From Bacteroidales bacterium (GTDB lineage Bacteria > Bacteroidota > Bacteroidia > Bacteroidales > UBA932): DNA of 64,000 nucleotides. Below, one piece after another: positions 8,042-17,156 of the stretch (position 1 is the first letter of the stretch; every line of letters begins with the position of its first letter). The stretch lies in the NCBI GenBank assembly GCA_017544005.1, contig JAFYEZ010000013.1, forward strand, positions 1 to 64,000, read 5' to 3'. The notes under the pieces are model-generated. The model did not search any database. It saw only the letters and a program-made list of their open reading frames with translations, and was not told the origin of the DNA. The position numbers and the translations under genes are program-made.

Positions 8042-9715
8042 TTAGTCGTCAGATTCAACTTCACCGCCGACCACAGTGATGGCCTTGTTGTAGTCAGTCT
8101 CCTTGCGCGGGATAATCCAGGTCCAGCGGTTGGCTGCCGTCGGGCCGATAATCTTTGCGAAGGAAGCGTGGAAGCTACCGCCGTTGGCCAGGCTCTTGCG
8201 GGAGATGGTACCGCGCCAGCGCTTCATGTCAAACCAGTCGAGACCTTCGCCCCAGAGGTCGAAAGCACGGTAGGTCTTGACCTCCTCCCACAGTTTGCTG
8301 CCCGTCAGCGAGCAGGTGTAGGAAGGATTGCGTTCCGCGTTGACTTCCTCAAGCAGGGCCTGAATCTTCGCGTCGTTGCCACCCTGGAAGTAGAGGGCCT
8401 CCATCTCGATGTAGTACATCTCGGCGGCACGCATGACGCAGACACAGCCGACTGCCGGCAGTTTGGCTGCCTGGAACTTGAACTGCATGTAGATGTAGAT
8501 CGAGGAGATCAGCTGGCCGGTGTTCTTGTCGATATAGAGCTTGTGGCCATACTCCTGTTTTGCACGCTGCGCGAGCGGGCCCACGCTGCGGCCGGTGGTC
8601 GGATAGTAGAGCACGTCGATCTCACCCGGTTTCGGTTCGAGGTAAGCCTTCTTGCGGACGTCCGTAGCGGGGATCTTGTCGAAGAGCTCCTTGCTGATGG
8701 CAGAAGGATAGGTCACGGTGTTGGACGTGGTACCGTTGCTGCCCATGTATGCATAGAAGTTGTTGGTACCGACATTCTCGTCCGGAGCGTCGTACGTACC
8801 CCAGATCCACTCCTGGTTGGCCTTGTTGAAGCCGCTCTCCATATACTCGGTATTGGACATCAGCGGATAGTTGGCGCGGGCCAGGCGGGCAAAGTTGGCA
8901 ATGTCTGCCCAGCGGGATTCCGGGTCGCCGGTGAAGGCGTAGGTCAGGGCCGCACGGGCGTAGATGGCGTATGCCACATCGATGTTCGGCTTGTAGTACT
9001 CGTCCCGGCCGCGGTCGATACCGCAGGACTTGTAGTAGGCAATCGCCTGATCGAGGTCGGCATAGACACGGTCACGCACCTCGCGCAGGTATGCGCAGGG
9101 GATATCGCCCGTAGAGGTGTCCAGGCGGAGCGGAACGCCCTGGATGGCACCGTAGACGTTGGTCATGGTCTGGGTGTTTCCGCTGGAATCCTTGTACTTG
9201 TAGTCGCCGCGGGAATCCTGCCATCTCCAGCAGTAGAGCTCGCTCAGACGGAAGAACGACCAGGCGCGGAAGGTGAGGGCCTGAGCCTTGATGAACTGCT
9301 TCTCCTCATCGGGGCCTTCAGCGGCGTCCACGTGTTCGAGGATCCGGTTGGCATTGTTGATGAGTTTGTAGTAGTAGAACCAGGGATAGATATCATAGCT
9401 GTTGTCCACCAGCAGGTGATAGGTCTGGTTCATCAGATAGGCCAGACCGGTACGGTTGCACTTCTGGAAGTACTGGCCCGGGTAGTTGCCGTAGTAGAGC
9501 ATGATGGTTGCCTCGCCGTTCTGGCCGGCGCTGGCATAGCTCGTGGTCTGCAGGCGGCAGAGTCCGTTGATGGCCATGGCGGTTGTCTTGGTTGTTTTGA
9601 AGACATCGTCCTCCAGGATGGTATTCTCGGGATAAGTTTCCAGATAATCCTTGCTGCAGGCGCAGAGGAAAAGGATTCCTGCGAACAGTGCGAAATATTT
9701 GATACTCTTTTTCAT
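8042..9715 (-). CDS. SusD/RagB-family surface lipoprotein
   Basis: A 557-residue outer-membrane lipoprotein with signal MKKSIKYFALFAG and lipobox LCAC (Cys20). It is followed by the SusD-typical SKDYLETYPENT and TPR-like helices (for example KAQALTFRAWSFFRLSELYC). SusD proteins form the lid over a SusC barrel and bind the ligand before import. No glycoside hydrolase is encoded nearby. Instead peptide-handling genes follow, so a peptide ligand (as for RagAB) is a reasonable guess. It lies 11 bases after susC and 13 bases before the HprK-like gene, in one transcription unit. Confidence 0.93.
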   Translation of the reverse strand: MKKSIKYFALFAGILFLCACSKDYLETYPENTILEDDVFKTTKTTAMAINGLCRLQTTSYASAGQNGEATIMLYYGNYPGQYFQKCNRTGLAYLMNQTYHLLVDNSYDIYPWFYYYKLINNANRILEHVDAAEGPDEEKQFIKAQALTFRAWSFFRLSELYCWRWQDSRGDYKYKDSSGNTQTMTNVYGAIQGVPLRLDTSTGDIPCAYLREVRDRVYADLDQAIAYYKSCGIDRGRDEYYKPNIDVAYAIYARAALTYAFTGDPESRWADIANFARLARANYPLMSNTEYMESGFNKANQEWIWGTYDAPDENVGTNNFYAYMGSNGTTSNTVTYPSAISKELFDKIPATDVRKKAYLEPKPGEIDVLYYPTTGRSVGPLAQRAKQEYGHKLYIDKNTGQLISSIYIYMQFKFQAAKLPAVGCVCVMRAAEMYYIEMEALYFQGGNDAKIQALLEEVNAERNPSYTCSLTGSKLWEEVKTYRAFDLWGEGLDWFDMKRWRGTISRKSLANGGSFHASFAKIIGPTAANRWTWIIPRKETDYNKAITVVGGEVESDD

Positions 9716-9726
9716 GATGCGCCTCC

Positions 9727-12700
9727 TTAGAATTTAATGCTGAGATCCAGTGTGACGATTCGCGGTGCCACGAACACGTGTCCGTGGTAACCGGTGAGAG
9801 ACTGCTGCGGGTTCATACCCCGGCGGGCACTGAAGGTCAGCAGGTTTTCGCCGGTGATGCTGCAGTTGACACCGCGGACGCCGTTCAGCTTGCGGATGGC
9901 CTTCTTGGAGAGGGCGTAACTCAGCTTGGCGTTCTTGATGATGAAGTAATCGGAAGGGGTCAGCCAGTGCGTGGAGTTGGCGTTGCTGTTACCCGTGTAG
10001 TAGGAGCTGTTGAGCGGGGTCACGCCGGAGACTGCGATCCGGTCCGGGGAGTCCTCGGTCATACCGTCCGGGATGCCGGCCCATGCCTTTTCCTTCAGGT
10101 CGCGGTGGAACTGGTGCATCGAGATGGAGGAGTTGCCCATCAGGCTCTGGTAAGCCGCATCGTAGGTGTAGCCGCCGAGCGAATAGGTGAAGAGCGAGGA
10201 GAGGGTCCACTGCTTGTAGCTCAGGGAAGCCGTCACGCTGCCGAAGATGCGCGGGTGCGCGTCGTACTTGTAGGAACGCGCTGCGTATGCGTAATGGTAG
10301 CAGTACGGTTCGCCGTTGATGATGGTGTAGGTCTTCGGGAAGAGGTTCGTGATATTGCCGTAGTCATCATAAACCGGGGTACCGTAGAGCACCTCGCCGT
10401 CAGCGGCTTTGTTGTCGGTGATGCAGTAGTCGGCCAGGTTCGGACGGTAGAGGGAACGGCCGTTCATCTGGTCGATACCCACCCAGTCGTAGGTGTAGTA
10501 GGAGTAGAGCGGGTGGCCTTCCTGGATTCGCTGGATAGCCCTGCCGCCCACATAGTTGATGATACCGTCCTCGTTGCCCTTCGGCAGGTGGGTCACGGTA
10601 TTCTTCATGATGGTGGCGTTGGCGCCGATGTTCAGTTTCCACTTGCGGTGCTTGATGACGTCCACGTCGGTCTCGATTTCAAGACCGCGGTTGTCGACGT
10701 CGCCCAGGTTCTTGACGATCACCGATTCGGTGGAGCTGGTGGAGGTGGCACCTGCGGAGAGCGGGTTGTACACCTTGAAGAGCAGGTCCTTGTTGACGCG
10801 GTCAAAGTACTCGACGTTGAGGTTCCAGCGCTTGAACAGACGGGCCTCGAAGCCGACACCCCAGGACTGTCCGGTCTCCCACTTCAGGTCGGGGTTGCCG
10901 ATCTAGGAGAAGTAGAGAGCGGGTTCGTTCGCGTTCTGCGAAATGGTGTAGAGGTTGTAGCCGGAGAAGTATCCCGCTGCGGCGTCGTTACCCACTTCAC
11001 CGTAGTCTGCGCGGATCTTCAGGGAGTTGATCCATTTGACCTTGCGCATGAACTTTTCGCGGGTGATCACCCAGTTGGCACCGACGGACCAGAAGTTGCC
11101 CCAGCGGGCGCCGTCAGCAAAACGGGAGGAACCGTCCCGGCGGAAGGAACCCTCCAGGTTGTACTTGTCGAGGTATGCGTAACGGACGCGGCCCAGGTAG
11201 CTCTCGGTCCGGTAGAGGACGTTGTAGCTCGTCAGGGCCTCGATTTCCGTAAAGTTGACCAGCGACTGGACATCCGGGTAGATCTCGTTGTTCTTCTTGC
11301 CGTAGCTGTAGTCGCGGTTGTAGTCGTAGGTCTCGTGGGCGACCAGCGCACTGACGGTGTGGCTGCCGAACTGGTGTGCCCAGCGCAGCTGCTGCTGGAA
11401 GGTCAGTTTCGTGTAGGCATTCTCCGTGCGGGTTGCGGCACCGATACCGCGGTTGGCACCGAGCAGCGAGCTGTAGTAGCGCTTCTGGGTGTTGTTGCGG
11501 AGGTTGAGGTTGGCCTTGACTGTGAAGGTGAAATCCTTCCAGTAAAGGTCCACGTATGCGGTACCCTGCAGGATGATACGTTTGGAGTTGTTGGAGTTGA
11601 CGATGTTCTCCCAGATGACGTTGCGGTCTTCGAACTGGAGACGGGTGTTCTGCACGTAGCCGTCCTTGTCGGTGAAATAACCGATGTTGTACTGCTTGTT
11701 GCCGGCAGCGTCGAGGACGTACTCACCGGTTTCCAGGTCGTGGATGTGGACCGGATAGACCGGGGCGACCATACGGCAGACGTAGGTGTAGTTGGTGTAA
11801 CTTTCGTCGCTGCCGTCGGAGTGGTTGGTGTTGAGGTAGCTTCCGTAGAGGTTCAGGCCGGTCTTGATCCACTTGAAGGGTTTGGTGTTGACCACGGCAC
11901 GGGCCGTCAGACGGGAATAGTCTGCGTTAACCACATAGCCCTGCTCGTCGAGATAACCCAGCGAGAAGTAGTAGTCGCTCTTGTCGGCACCGCCCTGGCC
12001 GCGGAAGTTGTATTCCTGACGCCAGCCAATCCGGTAAGCCTCCTTGAACCAGTCAAGGTCGTCCAGATAGCCGTCGCGGATCTTCACGCCCTCTGCCAGT
12101 TTACCCTGGGAGGTGAAGAGCTTGTCGTCGTCCACGTTGTAGATATTGTGCTTGACACGGTCCAGGATCAGGTAGTTGCTGGCGTAAACGCCGGCGGCCG
12201 TTGCATCGTAACCGTTGCCGATATACTGGTTCTTCATGTTGAGCCACTCGGCTTCCATCCACTCGTCCGGGGTCAGCACATCATACTCTTTCTGACCGCG
12301 GGCGTAGATACCCTGGCGGATGTCGAGACGCATCTGGACCTTCTCGTTGGGGGTACCCTGCTTGGTGGTGATGAGCACGACACCGTTGGAAGCGCGGTTA
12401 CCGTAGAGGGCTGCCGAAGCGGCATCCTTCAGGACGGAAACGCTCTCGATGTCGGCCGGGTTCAGTTCGGCGCTGTCGCCGTCATAGGGAACGCCGTCCA
12501 CCACGTACAGCGGGGAGGCGTCGCCGTTGACGGTACCGATACCGCGGATACGGATGGTCGGGCTCTCACCCGGTGCGCCATAGGTGCTGTTCACCTGGAC
12601 GCCGGCCACCGTACCTTCGAGGGCGGAGGTGACGTCGGAAGTGATTCGGTTCTCAATCTTTTCGGCGCTGACCGAGGCCACGGCGCCGGTCAGGCTGGAT

Positions 12701-13047
12701 TTTTTGGCAGCGCCATACGCGATGGTGACGACAGCCTCTTCCAAAAGTTCCGTGGAGGGCTTCATGCGGACCGTAATTTCCGGCCGGATGGCAACCTCCT
12801 CCGACTGCATGCCGATAAAGGAAACGACGAGCATCTTGGCGTCCTTCGGAATGCCCGAGAGGACGAACTTTCCATCGATGTCGGTCGTCGTACCTACACC
12901 GGGCGCATCCTTGACCAGCACGGATGCCCCGATAACCGGCGTCCCGTCATCTTCGAAGACGACGGTACCCTTCACCTTGGTAACCTGGCCGTAGGCGAGG
13001 CCTGCAAAGGTGAAAAGACAAGTCAACAGAAGAAAGAATCTTTTCAT
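9727..13047 (-). pseudogene. SusC/RagA TonB-dependent transporter with an internal in-frame amber codon
   Basis: The reading frame spans 1106 codons, with a single TAG at 10905-10903 (codon 715) and no frameshift. The first part (714 residues) has a signal peptide, a CarboxypepD-like domain (KVKGTVVFEDDGTPVIGASV), the plug (PLYVVDGVP, DAASAALYGNRASNGVVLITT) and most of the barrel. After the stop, the same frame continues IGNPDLKWETGQSWGVGFEA and runs to the barrel end ...VTLDLSIKF. CAG to TAG is the simplest change. The prematurely ended product would lack the last strands and probably not fold. A sequencing error, a recent nonsense allele or suppression are all possible. The paired susD lies 11 bases downstream and is intact. 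Confidence 0.85.
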
Positions 13048-13054
13048 GAGGGTT

Positions 13055-13090
13055 GGTTATTGGTTGTTGGTTATTGGTTGTTGGTTATTT
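13055..13090. repeat. 14-bp tandem repeat in the susC leader
   Basis: About 2.5 copies of GGTTATTGGTTGTT (plus strand), read on the susC strand as AACAACCAATAACC, occupy the bases just upstream of the susC ATG (13047). The leader is A/C-rich and unstructured on the mRNA strand. It fills most of the 61-base gap between susC and the upstream PiT gene, which is transcribed in the same direction. Confidence 0.85.
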
Positions 13091-13108
13091 GGTTTCAGTT
13101 CGGGGCGT

Positions 13109-14149
13109 TTATACGCCGAAAACCTGCATCAGTTTATAAATCAGTCCGGAAACGACAATCGTGGCCGGGATGGTAAGGACCCACGCCCAGACAATCCGCT
13201 TGGCGGTGACCCACTTGACACTCTTGACGCCCTTGGTCAGGCCTGTACCGATGATGGCGCCCGTCACGGTGTGTGTGGTGGAGACCGGAATACCGAGAGC
13301 GGCGGTGATGATCAGCGTCAGGGAACCCGCCGTTTCGGAGCAGAAGCCGGTGACCGGGGTCACCTTGGTCAGTCCGCCGCCGAGGGTCTTGATGACCTTC
13401 CAGCCGCCGATGATGGTGCCCAGCGAGATCAAGGCGTAGGAGAGGATAATCAGCCAGTAGGGGACGAACTGTCCGTCGCCGACGTTGTAGAGCACCTGCA
13501 GCAGGCCGTTGTCGGGGTTCTGCGCCAGGGCTGCGGAGAGCAGGATGGCGATGATACCCATCGTCTTCTGGCCGTCGTTGAGGCCGAAGCTGAAGGAGAA
13601 GACGGCGGAGGAGAGGAGCTGCAGCCGGCGGAAGTTCTTTTCCGTGCGGCGAAGTTTGGTGTTTCGCAGCGCCCACATGAAGAAGCAGTGCATGAAGAAT
13701 CCCAGCACCATGCCGATCAGCGGGGAGAGTACGATAAAGAGCAGGATCTGGCCGATGCCGCTCAGGATGAGGAACTCTCCGCCGAATCCGAACCAGACCG
13801 GGCCAATCAGGCCGCCGATCAGGGCGTGCGAAGCGGAGATCGGGAGACCGAACTGCGTGCAGATCCAGGTCCAGAGCACGGCACCGAGCAGGGCGGCGAG
13901 AATCACGAAGTGGTCAATGACGCTCTCCTGCACGATTCCGCGGCCCATCGTCTCGGCGACATGCGGAGCCACGAAGAAGAAGACAAAGCAGGAGGCGAAA
14001 ATCCAGAAGCCGGCCCACCAGACCGCTTTCTTGGGGCTGAGAGCCCGTGTAGCCACGACCGTCGCGATGGCGTTCGCGGCGTCGTTCATGCCGTTCATGT
14101 AACTGAAGGCAAGTGCGATAAGGGTGGCTATGATGACAACGGCAATCAC
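13109..14149 (-). CDS. pit: PiT-family inorganic phosphate permease
   Basis: A 346-residue inner-membrane protein with about ten helices. It has the duplicated family signature GMNDAANAIAT (about residue 20) and GLNDGQKTMG (about 205), and the paired GxPISASHAL and GIPVSTTHTV motifs. PiT proteins import phosphate coupled to protons or sodium. It follows the DUF47 gene by 3 bases, the usual accessory pairing. At 346 residues it is the short bacterial form. Confidence 0.93.
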   Translation of the reverse strand: MIAVVIIATLIALAFSYMNGMNDAANAIATVVATRALSPKKAVWWAGFWIFASCFVFFFVAPHVAETMGRGIVQESVIDHFVILAALLGAVLWTWICTQFGLPISASHALIGGLIGPVWFGFGGEFLILSGIGQILLFIVLSPLIGMVLGFFMHCFFMWALRNTKLRRTEKNFRRLQLLSSAVFSFSFGLNDGQKTMGIIAILLSAALAQNPDNGLLQVLYNVGDGQFVPYWLIILSYALISLGTIIGGWKVIKTLGGGLTKVTPVTGFCSETAGSLTLIITAALGIPVSTTHTVTGAIIGTGLTKGVKSVKWVTAKRIVWAWVLTIPATIVVSGLIYKLMQVFGV

Positions 14150-14152
14150 GGA

Positions 14153-14803
14153 TTAACCCATTTTAACGAGAATCGTGCGGATGGTTTCGGACACGTCCTT
14201 GCCTTCGTCGCAGGTTTCCTCGAGCGTCTGGATGATATTTTTCTTCTTGACCAGTTCGATGAAATCGACATTTCCCTTGAACAGGTCGCTCATGTAGGCG
14301 GTAAAGATGTCGTCCGCGCTGTGCTCTGTCTCCTGGATGGCGTCGCAGAGGCGGCCGATTTCGCCGAGATCCCGGCGCATGGTCTCGAACTTCGCGGTGA
14401 TTTCATCCATCAGTTCGGCATCGCGGAGAATCATCAGGGCCATTTCGGTCAGTTTCTCGTCCGTACCCACGGGCTGGTAGATGGCGAACTTCTTGGCCGA
14501 TTCACGGATTCCGTCCAGGAACGTATCCAGGTCCTGGGCCAGCTGGTGGACGTCCTCCCGGTCGAACGGAGTGTTGTAGGCGTCGATCAGTTTTTCGATG
14601 ATGTGGTCGGTGAAAGTATCGCCGGCGGTCTCGCATTCCTTGATGCGATTGGCGAGCATCTGGCGGTTGACGGGATCGGCTTCGCGGGTCAGGTCAACCA
14701 GCAAATGGGCGGCCTTGACAATGTTTCCGGTTGTCTGAATAAAGAGGGGGAAAAAGGTTTTCTCCTTGACGACAAACAGTTGTAGGAACTTGTCCAGTTT
14801 CAT
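14153..14803 (-). CDS. DUF47/PhoU-like accessory protein of PiT
   Basis: A 216-residue all-helical protein from ATG 14803 (MKLDKFLQLF). It carries the PhoU-like pattern of acidic helices: KECETAGDTFTDHIIEKL, TPFDREDVHQLAQDLDTFLD and TEHSADDIF. Members of this family sit beside PiT permeases and tune their activity or phosphate storage. An ATG three codons upstream (14812) is possible. A -7 box at 14832-14839 would give a short leader of about 20 nt. It is transcribed with the permease 3 bases downstream. Confidence 0.88.
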   Translation of the reverse strand: MKLDKFLQLFVVKEKTFFPLFIQTTGNIVKAAHLLVDLTREADPVNRQMLANRIKECETAGDTFTDHIIEKLIDAYNTPFDREDVHQLAQDLDTFLDGIRESAKKFAIYQPVGTDEKLTEMALMILRDAELMDEITAKFETMRRDLGEIGRLCDAIQETEHSADDIFTAYMSDLFKGNVDFIELVKKKNIIQTLEETCDEGKDVSETIRTILVKMG

Positions 14804-14831
14804 CTGACGCAAATTAGGGTATAATATGCGC

Positions 14832-14839
14832 CAAAGATA
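14832..14839 (-). promoter_or_regulatory. -7 promoter element for DUF47-pit
   Basis: On the minus strand this reads TATCTTTG, a perfect TAnnTTTG. No clean TTTG is seen at the -33 distance (a CTTG lies about 22 bases away). Confidence 0.55.
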
Positions 14840-14840
14840 A

Positions 14841-14872
14841 CAAAAAATCAGATGCGTTCTGCAAGCAGAACG
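14841..14872 (-). terminator. Terminator of the heptose/glycosyltransferase operon
   Basis: On the minus strand an inverted repeat CGTTCTGC/GCAGAACG (14855-14872) in the last codons of the glycosyltransferase gene is followed, a few bases on, by a six-T run after the stop codon. The loop is short, so about 7 pairs would form. Confidence 0.5.
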
Positions 14873-15960
14873 ACTTCTTCAGCGAAATGTTTCCAGGTAG
14901 CGGTGCGCTTGAAAGCGGCGATGGCAGCCCGGCATCCGGCCTCTTTTCCGTCGAAGTAGTCGCGGATGGCATCGGCGATGGCCTCCGGCGAAGCGTCGCG
15001 GGCCATCACGCCCACGCCCGTCTCTCCGATGCTCTCGGGCAGACCGCCCACCGGCGTGGCGGCCAGCGGCAGGTCAAAGTGGAGGGAGATGGCGGTGATG
15101 CCGCTCTGGGTGGCGCTGCGGTAGGGCAGCACGCACAGGTCGGCGGCCGAGAAGAAGAGAGGCACCTCTTCGTCGCCGATATAGCGGTTCTGCAGGTGGA
15201 TGCGGGGATGGCCGGCGGCCAGCTGCTCATAGCGGTCAAAACTGCCGTAGCACTCGCCGGCGGCCACCAGCTGGTAGTTTTCATTCAGGTGTTGCATCGC
15301 TTCAATCAGCAGGTCGAGTCCCTTGTAGTCCCGGATCAGGCCGAAGTAGAGCAACGTCCGGAGGCCGGGATCGAGCCCGAGCGCCTGCTGCGCCGCGGTG
15401 CGGTCCATCCGGCTCCCGAAGTGGTCGTAGAGGGGGTGGGGCACCAGGGAGAAGGGCTTTTCCGGGGTGAGCGACTGCATGTCTGCGAGTACGGAGCGGC
15501 TCATGGCGATACAGCCGGAGACCGAGCGCAGGAACCAGCGCGAGAAGGGTTTGTCAAAGAAGCGGGCTTCGTGCGGAATGACATTGTCCAGCACGGCGAC
15601 GACCTTGATGCCGCGCCGGCGCAGCCGCCGTGCCACGCAGCCCAGCGAAGGGGCCAGGTAGCTCATCCAGTATTTCATCACCACCACGTCCGGCTTCCAG
15701 GCGGCGATGCGCCGGGCGGTCCGGCCCCAGGAGAGGGGATTTGCGGTGTTGAGAAGGGCTTCGCTTTCAATCACTTTCGCCTTGTCCCCTTCGGTGACGT
15801 ACTGCGTCTTGCCGGGGAAGAGGATCTTCGGATACTGGCAGGTAAAGGTGAAAGCCTTGACCGTATGCCCCGCCTGCTGCGCCGCCTCATAGAGGTTGGC
15901 GTTGAACTGGGCGATGCCGCCGCGGAAAGGGTAAAATGTTGAAAGGAAAGCGATTCGCAT
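14848..15960 (-). CDS. Glycosyltransferase, GT4-type
   Basis: A 370-residue GT-B enzyme. The N-terminus MRIAFLSTFYPFRGGIAQF is the classic acceptor-side glycine loop. The C-terminal donor domain has LLYFGLIRDYKGLDLLIEAM, FFSAADLCVLPYRSATQSG and the nucleotide-contact EX7-like region TPVGGLPESIGE. The ATG at 15960 fits the family start; an upstream frame extension would overlap the previous gene. Being last in the hddA-gmhA-hddC/gmhB operon, it may transfer heptose, or a sugar onto a heptose-containing surface glycan. The donor cannot be read from sequence. Confidence 0.85.
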   Translation of the reverse strand: MRIAFLSTFYPFRGGIAQFNANLYEAAQQAGHTVKAFTFTCQYPKILFPGKTQYVTEGDKAKVIESEALLNTANPLSWGRTARRIAAWKPDVVVMKYWMSYLAPSLGCVARRLRRRGIKVVAVLDNVIPHEARFFDKPFSRWFLRSVSGCIAMSRSVLADMQSLTPEKPFSLVPHPLYDHFGSRMDRTAAQQALGLDPGLRTLLYFGLIRDYKGLDLLIEAMQHLNENYQLVAAGECYGSFDRYEQLAAGHPRIHLQNRYIGDEEVPLFFSAADLCVLPYRSATQSGITAISLHFDLPLAATPVGGLPESIGETGVGVMARDASPEAIADAIRDYFDGKEAGCRAAIAAFKRTATWKHFAEEVVLLAERI

Positions 15961-15965
15961 AGCTA

Positions 15966-17153
15966 TCAAAGGTTGGCGATCCATTCATCTGCAAGTTCCC
16001 GGAGACCATATTCCGGGCCGACCTTCACGCCGGTGAGGCCGCAGTTCGCAGCGAATTCCATGTCGGTGGGTTTGTCGCCCACCATCAGGCTGCGCTGGGG
16101 GTCAATCATCGGAAAATCCTCCAGGGCATCCAGGTACATGCCGTTATTGGGTTTGCGCCGGGGATCGGATTCGTCCAGTCCGGTGCTGAAATAGATCTTG
16201 TCGATATGGCCGCCCGCCGCCTCGATCCGGGTCAGCATGTAGCGGTGGACCCGTTTCAGGTCCTCGAGGGTCATCACTCCTTTGGTCACACCCCGCTGAT
16301 TGGTCACCACCAGGGTGCGGGCGAAGAGGGGCTGCAGCCGGGCGATAGCCTCGAGGGCCCCGGGGATGAAAAGCATCTCCTCGGGCCGCTTGACATAGTC
16401 TGACTCCAGTTCCACGTCGATCACGCCGTCGCGATCCAGGAAGAGGGTGTCGTAACGCTTGTGGGCGCCCAGGAAGAAGTCGGCCTGCGCCCGCTCGTAG
16501 TCTTCCGGCACCCCGATATCCAGGAAGTAGCCGTCGCTGACAAAGCCTGCCAGAGCGGCCGTATCAACCTGTTTCTCAAACCAGTCGCGTTCGAGGGAGA
16601 ACTTCTCCGGCATGGCGGTAAGGGCGTCGCGTTCAAGCAGATACACGCCGCCGTTGATCAGGCCCTCTGCGCAGGGGGCCTTCTCGTGGAAAGCGGTGAT
16701 GGTACGGCCGTCTTCCGCCAGCGAAACCGTGCCGTAGCGGTCGAAATCCCGCATCGGCTTGAGGGCCAGCGTAGCCTTCGCCCCGCTTTCGCAGTGGGCC
16801 TCCAGCATTTCACGGAACGAAAGGTCAAAATAGGTATCGCCGTTGATCACGAAAACCTGCTCTTCCCGTGCATGGGCGAGTGCAAGACGCACGGCGCCGC
16901 CGGTGCCCAGCGGTTCGCGCTCCACGATGCAGTCAATCTTGGCCCGGGAGGCGCGCTGCGAGGCAAAGGCCTCCACCGCGTCGCTCCCATAACCCAGCGA
17001 AAGGAGGATATGGTCGAATCCGCATAGTTCCAGATTGTCGAGCAGCCACCCCAGAAACGGGCGTCCGGCTACCGGAGCGAGGGTTTTGGGAAGCGTTCCC
17101 ACCACGCCCCGCAGGCGCGTGCCCAAGCCGCCGGAGAGTACGATGCACTCCAT
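15966..17153 (-). CDS. Fused heptose-1-phosphate nucleotidyltransferase and heptose bisphosphate phosphatase (HddC-GmhB type)
   Basis: 395 residues in two domains. Residues 1-230 are a sugar-nucleotide transferase with LSGGLGTRLRGVVGTLPK (6-23), GTGGAV (83-88) and NGDTYFD (104-110). Residues 232-395 are a HAD phosphatase with DRDG (nucleophile Asp240, acid Asp242), VVTNQRGV, RRKPNNGM and MVGDKPTDMEFA. Together they cover the last two steps from heptose 1,7-bisphosphate to NDP-heptose. The zinc-cysteine loop of E. coli GmhB is absent (STGLDESDPRRKP in its place). The neighbours hddA and gmhA point to the GDP-D-glycero-alpha-D-manno-heptose route. Confidence 0.88.
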   Translation of the reverse strand: MECIVLSGGLGTRLRGVVGTLPKTLAPVAGRPFLGWLLDNLELCGFDHILLSLGYGSDAVEAFASQRASRAKIDCIVEREPLGTGGAVRLALAHAREEQVFVINGDTYFDLSFREMLEAHCESGAKATLALKPMRDFDRYGTVSLAEDGRTITAFHEKAPCAEGLINGGVYLLERDALTAMPEKFSLERDWFEKQVDTAALAGFVSDGYFLDIGVPEDYERAQADFFLGAHKRYDTLFLDRDGVIDVELESDYVKRPEEMLFIPGALEAIARLQPLFARTLVVTNQRGVTKGVMTLEDLKRVHRYMLTRIEAAGGHIDKIYFSTGLDESDPRRKPNNGMYLDALEDFPMIDPQRSLMVGDKPTDMEFAANCGLTGVKVGPEYGLRELADEWIANL

Positions 17154-17156
17154 GGA

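Noticed and set aside
10903-10905. Genome-wide reassignment of TAG to Gln.
   Set aside because: Other genes here end with TAG at sensible family ends (M14, smpB), and no other gene shows an internal TAG.
9778-13176. Long plus-strand open frame opposite susC.
   Set aside because: It is antisense to a clear SusC, with no recognisable domain; GC-rich coding DNA often leaves the opposite strand open.
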